From the NCBI GenBank assembly GCA_036245805.1, contig BTRK01000005.1:36065469-36129468 (forward strand): a stretch of DNA of 64,000 bases, read 5' to 3'. The notes under the pieces are model-generated. The model did not search any database, was not told where the DNA came from, and saw only the letters and a list, made by a program, of their open reading frames with translations. The first letter of the stretch is position 1. Every line of letters starts with the position of its first letter. A program made the translations under genes and the position numbers. This document shows positions 46,157 through 56,583 of this stretch, piece after piece. The DNA is from Pristionchus mayeri. Its lineage: Eukaryota > Nematoda > Chromadorea > Rhabditida > Neodiplogasteridae.

Positions 46157-49100
46157 TTGAGATGGGATCCGATCCATCTCGTGTCCATCGGCCCACTCGT
46201 CGTGAACGTACGGCTGAGATGGAACTGCCGCAGGTACTGCTACGCACTGGTTCTGATCGCGCTTGCCTGCAGGTCAATCATATACCGTAATCCAGGCTAA
46301 TCGCGATTCGATACCGTATCCTAATCTACCGTAACCCTACAAACTCACAGTCAGACTTGTGTCGCTCCATGAGGTAGCGGGCGAGGGGCGCGGTGTGCGT
46401 AACCGTCTGCAGGATGGCATTGAGGAAGCAATCGTTCGCACGATTGATCAAGCCCTGGCCACGTTTACGGTCGTTCTGTAAGGATAACGATTATCGATTA
46501 GAAGCATACATTTTCATAACCTCGGACTCCGAGGGAACCCACTTTAACTTTTCTGCCCGATCTATGACTAGGCTCAAAAGATGCGCCGTGATGTGCAGAT
46601 AACCAATCACCTCATTGGGAGCCACTTCTAATGCCATCCCAGGGAATGGGAGCCACTTATATTGTTTCCCCGAGGTTAATGAAAATGTATGATTAGAAGG
46701 AATGAATCGATTAATCGTCAGTACTCCATCAGCCACAAAAAAATTAACAGCGTAGTTATTGTCTAAAAATGCCTCTCTCTACGGTCATCACATCAACATG
46801 GAATAAAGAGTTCCATCTACTATCTACTATCAGAACTATCAAGGTAAAGATAGGAACCAGAAGGGCAGAAACCGACCAGCCACGAGGCGCCGTCCCATCC
46901 CCACTTGCTGCTGATCTCCTTCTCCATCACGGGGTACTTCAGCTCCTTCTCCCCTCGCTCCGACAGCAGTCGCTTGCGACCTGCGCCCGCTGCAAACATT
47001 TTAATTAATTAATTAAATAATAAATTAATTTATTCCATCATATAATAAAATATAAGATTTTGTGAATCTTCTCGTTTAATCTTCAAGATTCGCACTGTTT
47101 CCATTTCAGTAAGGTACCATCTATAGGTATCAATCGGGATCATCGATGACAAAAAGAAAAATAACACTGGACGACTCACCCTTGGCGACGCTTCCGGCTG
47201 CGCCCGTGGTTGCTGCAGACGTCGTCAGCGACGACTCCGAATTGGCGCGAGACAACGGCTTCACCACGCCGTTCACCGCTGTCTTCGAGATACCTGCCAA
47301 GTTCACTTTTCTACATATGTCTTTATACCTTTTGCTGTCATTGCATATGATACTGCTCCATGTGTCTAATATCACCCCCATCTAGGTGATTGCCCGTTAC
47401 TTCTCTGTTTCATCAGCTCACCATTAGTCTTGGGTAGTTGGGGTCCGAATGCGGGCATGCCCGTCTCATCCTCGTCCTCCTCACTGCTCTCCTCCTCCTC
47501 TTCCTTCTTCTTCTCTACACTCTTCACTGGGGACTGCTTGGGAGTGGGAGGAGGCGGTGGAGGTAGCTTAGTTGCTGCTGCTGCAGTAGTAACCACGCGC
47601 GGCAGCAGAGAGGGCGCAGCCGGACGCTGCTGCTTCACTGCAATCACATGTTTAGATACAGAGACACGCAAGAGAGAGAAACAAGCAACTAACAAGGCCC
47701 CTTATGACGTGGACATGGACAATTTCGAGAGGACGTCGCCATGGATACCGAACTTGCTACTCGAGAAAGGCTACGCAGAGAAGAGGGACATGGTAGGAAA
47801 TTTCAAGTTTCATGGGAGCGTAAATTACCTTCGGGTACTGCTGCGAGTGGAGATACGATGGCCTTCGGAGGCTGCGGCGGCTTGAGCTCTGCTGGCTTCG
47901 TCACCGTCGTCGATAGCGTCTCGCTGCAATGGACGATGTAACGTTAACGATGTTAAAAACATAAAATGGAGAAATTTCTATAAATTTAGCACAAATGCAT
48001 CACATTCTAGTCTCGCAATAGATGAACCAGGTGGATTCTCGCTGCCCACTCATAGTTTTATCCTCTTGACGAAAGATCCGAGTGATCCGGCTCTCCTCGG
48101 GTCGACGACCTCTTCCTCGTCGCTCTTGCTGCTCTTCTCCTCCTCACTCTCACTCGTCGCCTTCCGCTTCCCGTTCGACAACAAACTGAGAGAAATTACA
48201 CTCTAAATCTCGACGACAGAATCCATCCACTTGCATAACAATCACATGGTTTTTCGATGGAGCCCACATGTGAATACAATGGGAATTTTAGGATTTTCGA
48301 TTTCAATTAAAGTGCTTACCTCGGATGCTTCGGTTTCTCGTCCACCTGCATGTCCTCCGGCTTGACATCGAATCGCGACTTGCGACTGTAATTGCGCCAT
48401 TGTAGTGCTTACTCAATGTCTTACTATTTACTCTAACTACTTTTCTAGCTCATTAGTAATTTAAATTGAAGGATGTCATCTATTAGCTAGCAACTTTCGT
48501 GTTTCGACGAGAAGCGATCTCACGGAGGCAGGGGTGGTGGTGGTTGGGGCGAGGGCTCGGCAGCGAGCATGACAGCGCGAGGCTGGAGTAGCCCCGTCTC
48601 AGGCTTGACGACGGCCACCTGACGAGGTACCATCGGAGACGACTGCAAGCAGATCTTCATCAATGGATGGAAACTATCAGAAAGACTAATTGTAATGATA
48701 CACAAACACTCTTTCTTAGAATACATCGCAAAATGATGGTTAATAGTATTAGAGGAAAATAGGCTAACAGTACTTACCTCTTCCTTCTTCACAGGCGTAA
48801 TCGCGCCAGTACCACCTCTCAATCCGGGCGAATCCACACCGACGAGATCCTGCAAGTTACATCATCAAATACATTTAAATTAAGAAAAACAACCTAGTGA
48901 ATAACTCGGGTTGGACAAGCACCAACCGCACCTCGCGAGAGAAACGAGTAAAAATAAATGACCACTCGCATTTGCATTGAATGAGAACAATACTACGTGC
49001 AATCTCTTTGAAAAAAAGTACCCGAGTGTAGGAGAAAAGCGAGGCGATTGGCGACCCAGAGGATGAAGATCCGGAAGAGTCTTGATGAACACTCGATCCT

Positions 49101-50010
49101 CTGGAAAGAAAGATTTTTTTAGAAGATCCGCTAAGCCAACACTAATCAGATATCAGGTCAAACGTTGCTATCGATCAAGATCTTTCTCTTGATACTGTTA
49201 ATTAACAAGAAGGAGAAGAGGGTTAACCTGTGCAAGGAGATGGGCGATCCAGTGGTCGACTTATCTCCGTATCGCATCTTATCGGGTTGCAGCACTGCAA
49301 AGCAGTATATTTATCAGCTGAAATACATTTAGAACGTAAAATATTGAAATATACAATAAGTACTCACCAATATACGAGAAACAGCCTCTATCATTCCCCG
49401 GCTTCGCCTCGAGAGCTCAAAAGATAGCCGACTCGCGCGAGTCGCAAGACAGAGAACTAGCGGACGGAGTGTGCTGTCGATCGATAATCGACTGACGCGA
49501 TGCACGCTGCAGTTTACATCATCAAATATATTTAAATTAATTGAACAGTTAAGCCAAAGATGGGATTAGATCGCAGTTATTGAGCACCAACAGCACAGCT
49601 AGAGGCGCATGCACATTTCAATGGATATTCACCTTGAGCTTGTTCTCGTCGTGCTCGCCGTTGACGATGTAGCGGTCGTTCTTCAGGGCAATGTTCGTCT
49701 GCGCGCCCAACTCGAATTGGCGCACTACAATATCGGTCGATAAAGCAGCGTAACCGGCCATTTTATCAGTTCGCAATCACGCGCGGGAGACGCAATATTC
49801 AAAAATAGTCAAGCAAAAGTAAAATTCAAAGTAACAAGTTCCCTAGTTTCAAGTTCTAATGCCTTTCAAGTCGTCAAATATAAAAAAAACAAGGCAAATA
49901 ACTCACCTCAGTCGGAAATCGCCTTCGCGATGTCGCTCATGTTGGCCATGAGGAGACGTTTGAAGCGATAACGGCGTAGACTGCTTCAGTTTTTTCCTCT
50001 TTCGTGACAA
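46157..50010 (-). CDS. USP-type deubiquitinase-like gene, 5' part only, inside the transposon
   Basis: Minus-strand exons with good splice signals (approximate): 50002-49914, 49757-49634, 49510-49370, 49302-49230, 49101-49020, 48851-48780, 48642-48525, 48382-48312, 48186-48049, 47925-47832, 47639-47423, 47300-47190, 46991-46880, 46476-46352 and 46271-46157. A start is likely at MAGYAALSTDIVVRQFELG. Long disordered Pro/Ser/Glu/Lys-rich exons follow. The penultimate exon has GQGLINRANDCFLNAILQ, then THTAPLARYLMERH, the Cys box of ubiquitin-specific proteases. It resembles the USP36/42 subgroup, and an upstream LKYPVMEKEISSKW suits the lead-in. The usual Gly-Asn-Thr before the catalytic Cys is Ala-Asn-Asp here. 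No His box or rest of the catalytic domain exists in the element, so the protein is truncated and probably inactive. It could be a captured host gene. Exon 48186-48049 also has a possible stop. Confidence 0.6.
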
Positions 50011-52036
50011 CCGCCCTGCAATTAGGATATATTTAAAAGCGGAATGAGTAATCTATGACGCGGCTAAGGGGCGCTTACTTTCGCAAGTTTGTGAGTGAAG
50101 CAGAGAAAGCATAGAAGACCGCTCGGCGTGCCACAACGGATAAAAAATGGCTGGTGAGCCGGCCGAGATAGCAATTTAATTTCGTAATTTTGCATGCTAA
50201 TCGCGTCAGATATACAAATAGAAGCGGGAAATTGAGCACTCACCTTCCTGAGGGTTGTCGATGGTGGTGTCGTTTGCTCTGCGCGCGAGCATCGCGTTCT
50301 CGGCATGAAATATAAGGAATTCAGCATAAATCGACATAAAGGAACATTGGGCAGCATTATTGAAGCAATTTGGCGTAATCAAACAATCAAAATCGCGAGA
50401 AAATGGGCAGAAAATGGGAAATTTCAAGAATCGAGCAGTTGGCAAAATTCCAGCGTGCAGTGGTGAAGAAGTAATTTGATTTTGGTGAGGCCCATTGGCA
50501 CACCATGCACGCTCGTTTTTGTAAGCACACCATAATTTAATTTATTTTTGTATACGAAGAGAAAATTTTTTTTTAATTTAATTTCTTTAAATATTAACGT
50601 AAAACAACAAGGAGCGTAATATAAGTTCAAATGTCCAATCTCTGCAGGGTCCCTTTAACGTATAGGGGTTCATGGAAATCCACAAACCATGAACCCCGGG
50701 TCATTGATTTGGGGTAAAACTTAATATCGCCTGGTAACAAAATTTATATATGCTAATGTCTCTCAAAATTTATAATGCGCATAATGGTAACAATGCAACA
50801 ACTCCCATGTTGCTACTCCTTCTGTCAAGCGAATGGTACCCCGTTGCGGAAATGTCCGCCCCCTGACTACTTTACCATGTCCAACCACTCCCTTATATGG
50901 CTGAATGAAATCACACACAGCGATTTATATAAGAGATGAATATAGAATCGCTATAGAATTAATCATTTCTATGAAATACTTTAGATGATCCTATTTCGCT
51001 TTTTCCTTATTAACTTTTAGTTTTTTAAATGTTCTATCGATTCTAGTACGATTGACCCAGCCAAGTTCTGTTCTCCGATTAATCACGGCAACGTCACTCT
51101 GGTAATTGATGGCAAGAGACTGGGAATTTCAAAGGAAGTAAGTGTCCCTTCTTATTTATCATTATTGCTCATCTGAGAAACTTAAATTGTACAAAATGTT
51201 GCTTTGAATTCAACATGACTGCTCGCTAATTATTGTTTTGTAGTACCTGGCCATCCACTCTCGACATTTCTCTCCAATGTTCTTCGGAACCGGGTTTGTC
51301 GAAAATGGACAACCGGAAGTAGAAATCAATGAAGTTGTATACGAGGTTAGAAATACGAAATATTGTACTGAGTTTTACAAATGGATATTGTTTACGAAGT
51401 TAGAAATGCACCCTTTTTTAGCTGGAAACAAACGGTACTGGGATGCAAACAAATGCTCAAAATATTCACACCTGAAAATATCGATCCATAAATGTGGTCA
51501 CATTTTGCTCTTCTCTAATTCAATAGTGAATAACGAGCAACGTTCTATTTATCATGTTTGTCTATACAATGGAATATTTAGGAATTCATCGACGTTTTGC
51601 ACTTGATTTTCACATTGGATGTTCAAATCATCACCGGTAATTATTCTTTGCACTTTGTATTTGCATAGCACATTACAGATAACACAGTTTCTCACATTCT
51701 GGATCTGGGAGATCGATTCCTGATGCAGGTTACTGTACTATCTCCCATATATTGTGCTAAATCGATTGAACATATTATTTGAAATAATAATATCAAAAAA
51801 TGCATATAGTATATTCTATTTAAGGAAGTGATTACTCGGTGTGAGATTTATTTGATGACATCGAGCAATTTCTCGAATGCAAATTAGCTTCATGTTTCTG
51901 ATGAATACAGGCTCGACAAACTGAGGGTAAAATTTTGTCAAATTGAATTTTAATATTTTAATATTCGCGTTATTAAGGATCACTGTCTACAGAGTTGCAC
52001 TACTGTGACTGAAATCGGTGCTCTTGAGGTACGTAC

Positions 52037-54830
52037 TGATTTCTACTATTTTTATTTGTCTCATTAACGTGATCTGAAGAGAAGGAGATTATATAAAAGC
52101 CCACTGTGCTAATGTATATATTTCTCATTATTTGGGCTACATATGAGAAATCTGACTTATATTATGGTTGACAAATTGAGATCGGAAAATGTCGAGAAAT
52201 GATAGATGGCCATTGGAGTGTCGCGATATACATATTTTTTATGCCACCCAAGGACCGAAACCCGCTTCATTTTTGGAAGTCTTATTATTACCCTTCCTTA
52301 CTAGGCAGCCCTTTTACTTCCTTCATTATTGGCTACCTTCTTAATTTATCAAACGACTTGCGACCTGCCCCGATCGATCTCATCTTTTTTCCAGTCTGCT
52401 CCCGATTGTCTTTGTATAAATAATCATATTATACGGAGATCATATAGGAGAGGCTTTTTGACTCAGCGAACATTTTGGCAAAGTGCGAAAAATCGAACTG
52501 TGGTAGTCGGAAGCAGTGGTAGTCGCATGGGGAGAGATCCGGGGAATACGGTGGATGGGGAATCCTCTCGATCTTCAGCTCGTCCATTTTCTTCTGGGTC
52601 ATCTTCGCTCGATGTGGGCGAGCATTGTCCATCAGAAGAAGAATTTTGCCCTGGTTCAGGAGTCTGGGAGGGACTCTGATCGCGAAATCTTCCAGTTGTT
52701 CAGAGAAGAGGTCGGCATTGATGCTGGTGCTAGGGACGAGGATCTCCCAGTAGATGGGACCGAGCACTGAGAAGAAGAAGCAGAGGGGTTCCTTCTTTCC
52801 GTGCTCTTCCTTCTTCGGGACGGGCGTGGGCTTCTCATCTGCATCCACCCATTGCAGTCTCCTCACAGGGTTATCGTACGTGATCCACTTCTCATCTGTA
52901 GCGATGATGGAATTGACCCATCGAAGATTGGATCTACGATGGAGTAATTCCCGACAGACTTGAACACGATTTTTCAGCTGTTCGGGGGAGAGGTCATGGG
53001 GAATCACTTGTGGGAGTTTCGGCTTCTTCCCAGATCGATGGAGGATATCGGACACCTTTGATCTGGGAGTACCAGTATCCTTCTTCAACTCACGCACACT
53101 GGCCATGGGCTTGCGCTTCAGTGTGCGGAGAACGAGAGGCTGATCGAGGGAGGGAGGGCGTCCAGAGCGGGGTTGATCATCGAGACCAAACTCCCCTTTC
53201 TTGAAGCGGGAGAACCACTTATAGCAGAAGGGTATGGAGGGGGCGTCAGCTCCTTCCTACTGGGCCAGGGCAGAGTGGGCCTCCTTCACGGATCGGCCAA
53301 GACGGTAGTAATGAAGTAAAACTGCTCGGAGGTAGAGATGGGAGTCCATCACAAGAATCAATGTAGCAACTAGGAGACTGATTAAATCCTCTCACTACTC
53401 AACGTCAGAATGATGCAATACATTGTTGACAAACAGATTGCGCAATCACTGTATTTGATCGCGAACTGACTTTTTTCCGAAGCATTATGCGAACTTTCCG
53501 GACACCCCAATATAAAACCATGCGTGGTACCAGCAACCTTAAAGTGCGTATCTACATGATTGGCCAAGGCAAAGATTCCGCCAATACCGCGGGCCGAATT
53601 CGTGTATTCGTCTCTTCATTATGCACACTCTCTCACCTCTCGACCGAGTACGGTAGTTTCGGGATGATCGAGAAGTGACTTTTTACACATTTTGGACGAT
53701 TTCTCAAACACCTTTTTTTATTTCGTTTTTTTTATTTTTTTTTATTTTTATTTTTTTTTTATTTCGTTTTTTTTAAGCATGCCACTCTAGATATTAGCGA
53801 AATAAAAATGGTTGCTACCCACCCATCTGAGTTAATTAAAAATTTTCAAAAAAATATTGTCGATGTTTCTTTACAAGTTGATACCCAATCATTCTAGAAT
53901 TTGGCACATATAATCCATGAAATATTGTTTTTTTTTTAAACATCTGCCATTAAAATCGGATTCGCTATTTGCACAATAAAACAAATTCAAAGGAGCGAAT
54001 TGAGTGAATCGGGGATTGGAGTAGTTCAACTACACTGTTTTTCTTCGATAATGGTTTTCACGCCATATCTCGAAAACGGTTGAGTTTAGGGTCTGGGGGT
54101 TGGACCACCACATCGAGAGCAGTCTAATGATGTCACTAAAATGTGCATTTGCATCCATTATAGCGGAGATACGCATCAAGTCTAGGTTCTCCCTACTGAG
54201 TGGCGGTATGAAGAGGCGCGAGTTATGAGCAATGAAATACATACATACCCTAATTCGTATGTGGGGAATCAGAATCAAAAATAAAAATCGTATCCTAAGT
54301 GGGTTACGAGTGAGATAATTGCATATTGTACCTTCAAAAATCGTTTTTCGAGAATATCTACCTGAATATGACATTTCTGTGTGTTCAGCATAACAGCTGA
54401 CTTGTAGCTCTCTGTATTGCGAACCGATTGGAAAAACTCCGCTCGCTGTAGGTCAAAAACTGAGTGAGAAACGCCCTTCCAAAGCGGTAGGTCATAACTC
54501 GGTTCAACTTGCAAATTTCGAAAAACGGATTGGTTAGACGTTGTCCTCGCCCTCACTTTGGTCAGTCCTACCGGTTTCAGCGAAATCCATGACCACAATT
54601 TTTTTCTGCCGCAAAAGGGTCCAACTTTCCTGCATTTTTACAGGAGATCCGTGATACGTTCACTGACTCAAAAAGTCTCGCATAGGCACTAGTTCAGATG
54701 AGAACTATGCCATCATGCCGCCTTTGATATATCAAAGACGGCATGACGCAATGCGAACTATTTTTCCTGGAGAAATTGTTTTTGCTTCATCGACTATATC
54801 TTTGTCATATTATGTAGATGATTACATATT
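52037..54830. other. Enlarged gene G intron: mariner fragment plus repeats
   Basis: Holds the mariner fragment (52429-53510), a T-rich low-complexity tract (53705-53780), a stretch at 54000-54640 with no supported gene, and a short hairpin at about 54695-54765. In that hairpin TAGTTC...GCCGCCTTTGATAT pairs with ATATCAAAGACGGC...GAACTA. A similar TATCAAAGGCGGCATGA occurs at 28766. Confidence 0.5.
52429..53510 (-). pseudogene. Mariner transposase, 3'-truncated with one nonsense codon
   Basis: Reading from the ATG near 53347, the frame encodes an N-terminal helix-turn-helix region (LHYYRLGRSVKEAHSAL), a TAG stop at about 53258-53260, then WFSRFKKGEFGLDDQPRSGR and an open frame 53106-52429. Catalytic blocks are present: ATDEKWITYDN, LLMDNARPHRA and HPPYSPDLSPCDYH (DD34D signature). 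The sequence after CDYHCFR departs from the family, so the C-terminus is lost. A mariner-like end (GTGTCCGGAAAGTTCGCATA, minus sense) lies near 53490-53510. No matching left end was found. The copy is much younger than the one in gene B. Confidence 0.88.
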
Positions 54831-54835
54831 TTCAG

Positions 54836-54931
54836 TCTGCTCCAGAGTATTCATATTTCTCTGCTAACTTGAAGTCAGCCATCTATGATATAAAGGGGAA
54901 GCTGATCATCCTAGTAAAAGTCATTGACCAG
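54836..54931 (+). other. Fusion exon of gene G (BTB tail plus SUMO strand 1)
   Basis: One 32-codon exon carries both SAPEYSYFSANLKSAIYD (BTB-family tail, as in genes B and H) and KGKLIILVKVIDQ (SUMO first strand, ending at the family's intron position). It is nearly identical to gene D's fusion exon 32923-33018. Confidence 0.85.
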
Positions 54932-55059
54932 GTAAGGATGGTTTTTTTTTGTATTTTTCGGATTTTCAATTTGCAATTTTTTTCGGTTTGTTGGATACGC
55001 CGTAGTCTCGGGGTTTAAGAAAACAATCCTCAATTCTTTCGAAAGAATGTCTTATTCTA

Positions 55060-55957
55060 TTAGGTTGGTTCAAAAGTTTCTGACTATTTATTTTTCATAA
55101 TTTCTCCTAGCCTATTTCGATTGCCTGCAATTCCTCTATAGTTTTAGTGACGTCAGTAGTGGTGGAGTACCGGAAAACATTAGCATTGGATATATCGGTT
55201 ATTGAACGTGAGGACATTATTTTCATATCGAAATTGCTGAAAACGGTGTTTTTCGGTGTTTTTCGGTTGATCTCAACTAAACAGATATTTGAGATCTCCT
55301 TAATTTGCCCAACATATATGTAGTAGGGCAAGAGTTGCTTGTTCGGTTAAACGTGAAAAACCGGGTCTTCATTGCGAGTGAAAAAAATGAAACAACAAAA
55401 AGTGCTGATTTCGATGTTTAAATGTCTAAATCGCGTTTCCGAAATATCCTAATTACGTATTGATTGATGAATCCACTCCTAAATATAACTGTGTTCTAAG
55501 ATAGGAAGCTAGAAAATAATGAACCACTATTGAGCTCTCAAGGTCGATCTGTACGAGTACAGTGCCATAAAATATAAAACAAGAATTCTCAAATTACCGT
55601 AGTTTACTGATTTGGCCAAAATGTTAAGCGGGATTTCATTGGACCAGATTTTCTGAAGAGTAAAATTATATGCCTTTGTAATAGGCTTCTCAATAATCCT
55701 TCACGTATGTCTCAATCTCATTTGTCCTTGGAGTTACAATCAAATGAATAGTATTGAAAATAAAGAACAATTTAGAGTTTGACTGTGAATAGTGTCATCC
55801 TTGCTGATCGAATTGGCCCGATATTGTATCGCGTAAAAAGTATTCCCAAGCCTTCATCAACTATGAATAACCATTAGTTGATTGGCCGAATGAGATGGAC
55901 AGGGTAGGTCAAAATGCCCAAACATGAAAATAGTCAGAAACTTTTGAACCAACCTAA
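55060..55957. mobile_element. Non-autonomous mariner-type element in gene G last intron
   Basis: Terminal inverted repeats TTAGGTTGGTTCAAAAGTTT / complement, about 27 bp, are flanked by TA (55058-55059 and 55958-55959). The interior has no transposase. It ends 20 bp before the SUMO exon, in the space usually used by the branch point and polypyrimidine tract. Confidence 0.85.
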
Positions 55958-56374
55958 TAAATGCTTAATCACATTAGAGCAAGAACGAGGTCCACTATCG
56001 CGTGAGATACGGAACGAGCATGGAAAAGCTGAAGAACTCATATGCGAAAAGACTCAATGTCTCTGTCACTTCCCTTCGATTCCTCTTCCTTGGACGAAGA
56101 ATCAACAATGATGACACTCCCATGAGCGAGGAAATGGAGGATGTCGAGCAAATTGAAGTCTATCCAGAGCAGCTCTGAGTTACTTGTTCCGTTTGTATCG
56201 CTCCCTCTTAATCACTCAAATGTTCTCATTCTGCCTAGTATTTCCTTATTTCAGTATGTTGTTGATTCAAGTACTTCCTTTTCATTCTTACAGTGAAAAA
56301 CTTATATTATTGCTGATATCGATAAAAATTGCTATTGAATTCCATTTACTTAACTATCATGAGATGTTTCCGAT

Positions 56375-56392
56375 GCATCGCCAAAGTATCTT
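56375..56392 (+). promoter_or_regulatory. Conserved upstream motif of gene F
   Basis: GCATCGCCAAAGTATCTT, preceded by GATGTT and followed by TATCGTTCAA, lies 192 bp before the gene F ATG (see the gene C copy). Confidence 0.55.
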
Positions 56393-56583
56393 TATCGTTC
56401 AACTTAATTCTTTTTTTGGATAAGTTGATCACTGATATAATGGTTTGCATGCCTCAATTTCATGATTTCGTATAATAGGATCAGTTATTTCTTGATTTCC
56501 AAGTGTTGCATATTCTTTACTGCATTGAATATGAATTTAAATTGAATACGCCTTACTTTTTGGCACTGCAGAGATCTAGCCAG

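Larger units (their letters stand above)
41342..50863. mobile_element. 9.5-kb DNA transposon with ~140-bp inverted ends
   Basis: Both ends start with a G-run and GG(T/C)GGACATTTCCGCAACGG, then TACCATTCGCTTGACAGAAG. Homology continues inwards to TTACCAGGCGA (left to about 41493, right from about 50729), with a 12-16 bp repeat of the tip motif at the left end. It is flanked by 7-bp TGACTAC duplications. It carries a THAP/transposase-like gene on the plus strand (42.1-45.5 kb) and a USP-like gene fragment on the minus strand (46.1-50.0 kb). It sits in the intron between the MATH and BTB halves of gene G. A THAP finger with a 7-8 bp duplication recalls P-type elements, but the superfamily is not settled. 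Confidence 0.85.
40219..56178 (+). pseudogene. MATH-BTB-SUMO-like gene G, interrupted and damaged
   Basis: Exons: 40219-40326, 40723-40867, 40919-41002, 41153-41214 (MATH); 51047-51137, 51244-51345, 51582-51636, 51679-51728, 51825-51926, 51978-52028 (BTB); 54836-54931 (BTB tail plus first SUMO strand, GKLIILVKVIDQ); 55978-56178 (SUMO core: NEVHYRVRYGTSMEKLKNSY, SLRFLFLGRRINNDDTP). Exon phases agree across all the insertions, including the 9.5-kb transposon between the MATH and BTB halves. The SUMO part closely resembles nematode SMO-1 but ends EVYPEQL, stopping exactly before the position of the Gly-Gly. Lesions: the expected ATG is ACG (40220-40222), and an in-frame TAG sits at 51885-51887. 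Other possibilities are an upstream start exon or separate MATH and BTB-SUMO genes. Overall it reads as a recently decayed triple-domain gene. Confidence 0.75.

Noticed and set aside
47430..47885. 151-codon plus-strand Ser/Gly-rich ORF
   Set aside because: Antisense of Glu/Lys/Pro-rich exons of the minus-strand USP-like gene, which have consistent splice sites. The plus-strand frame has none.
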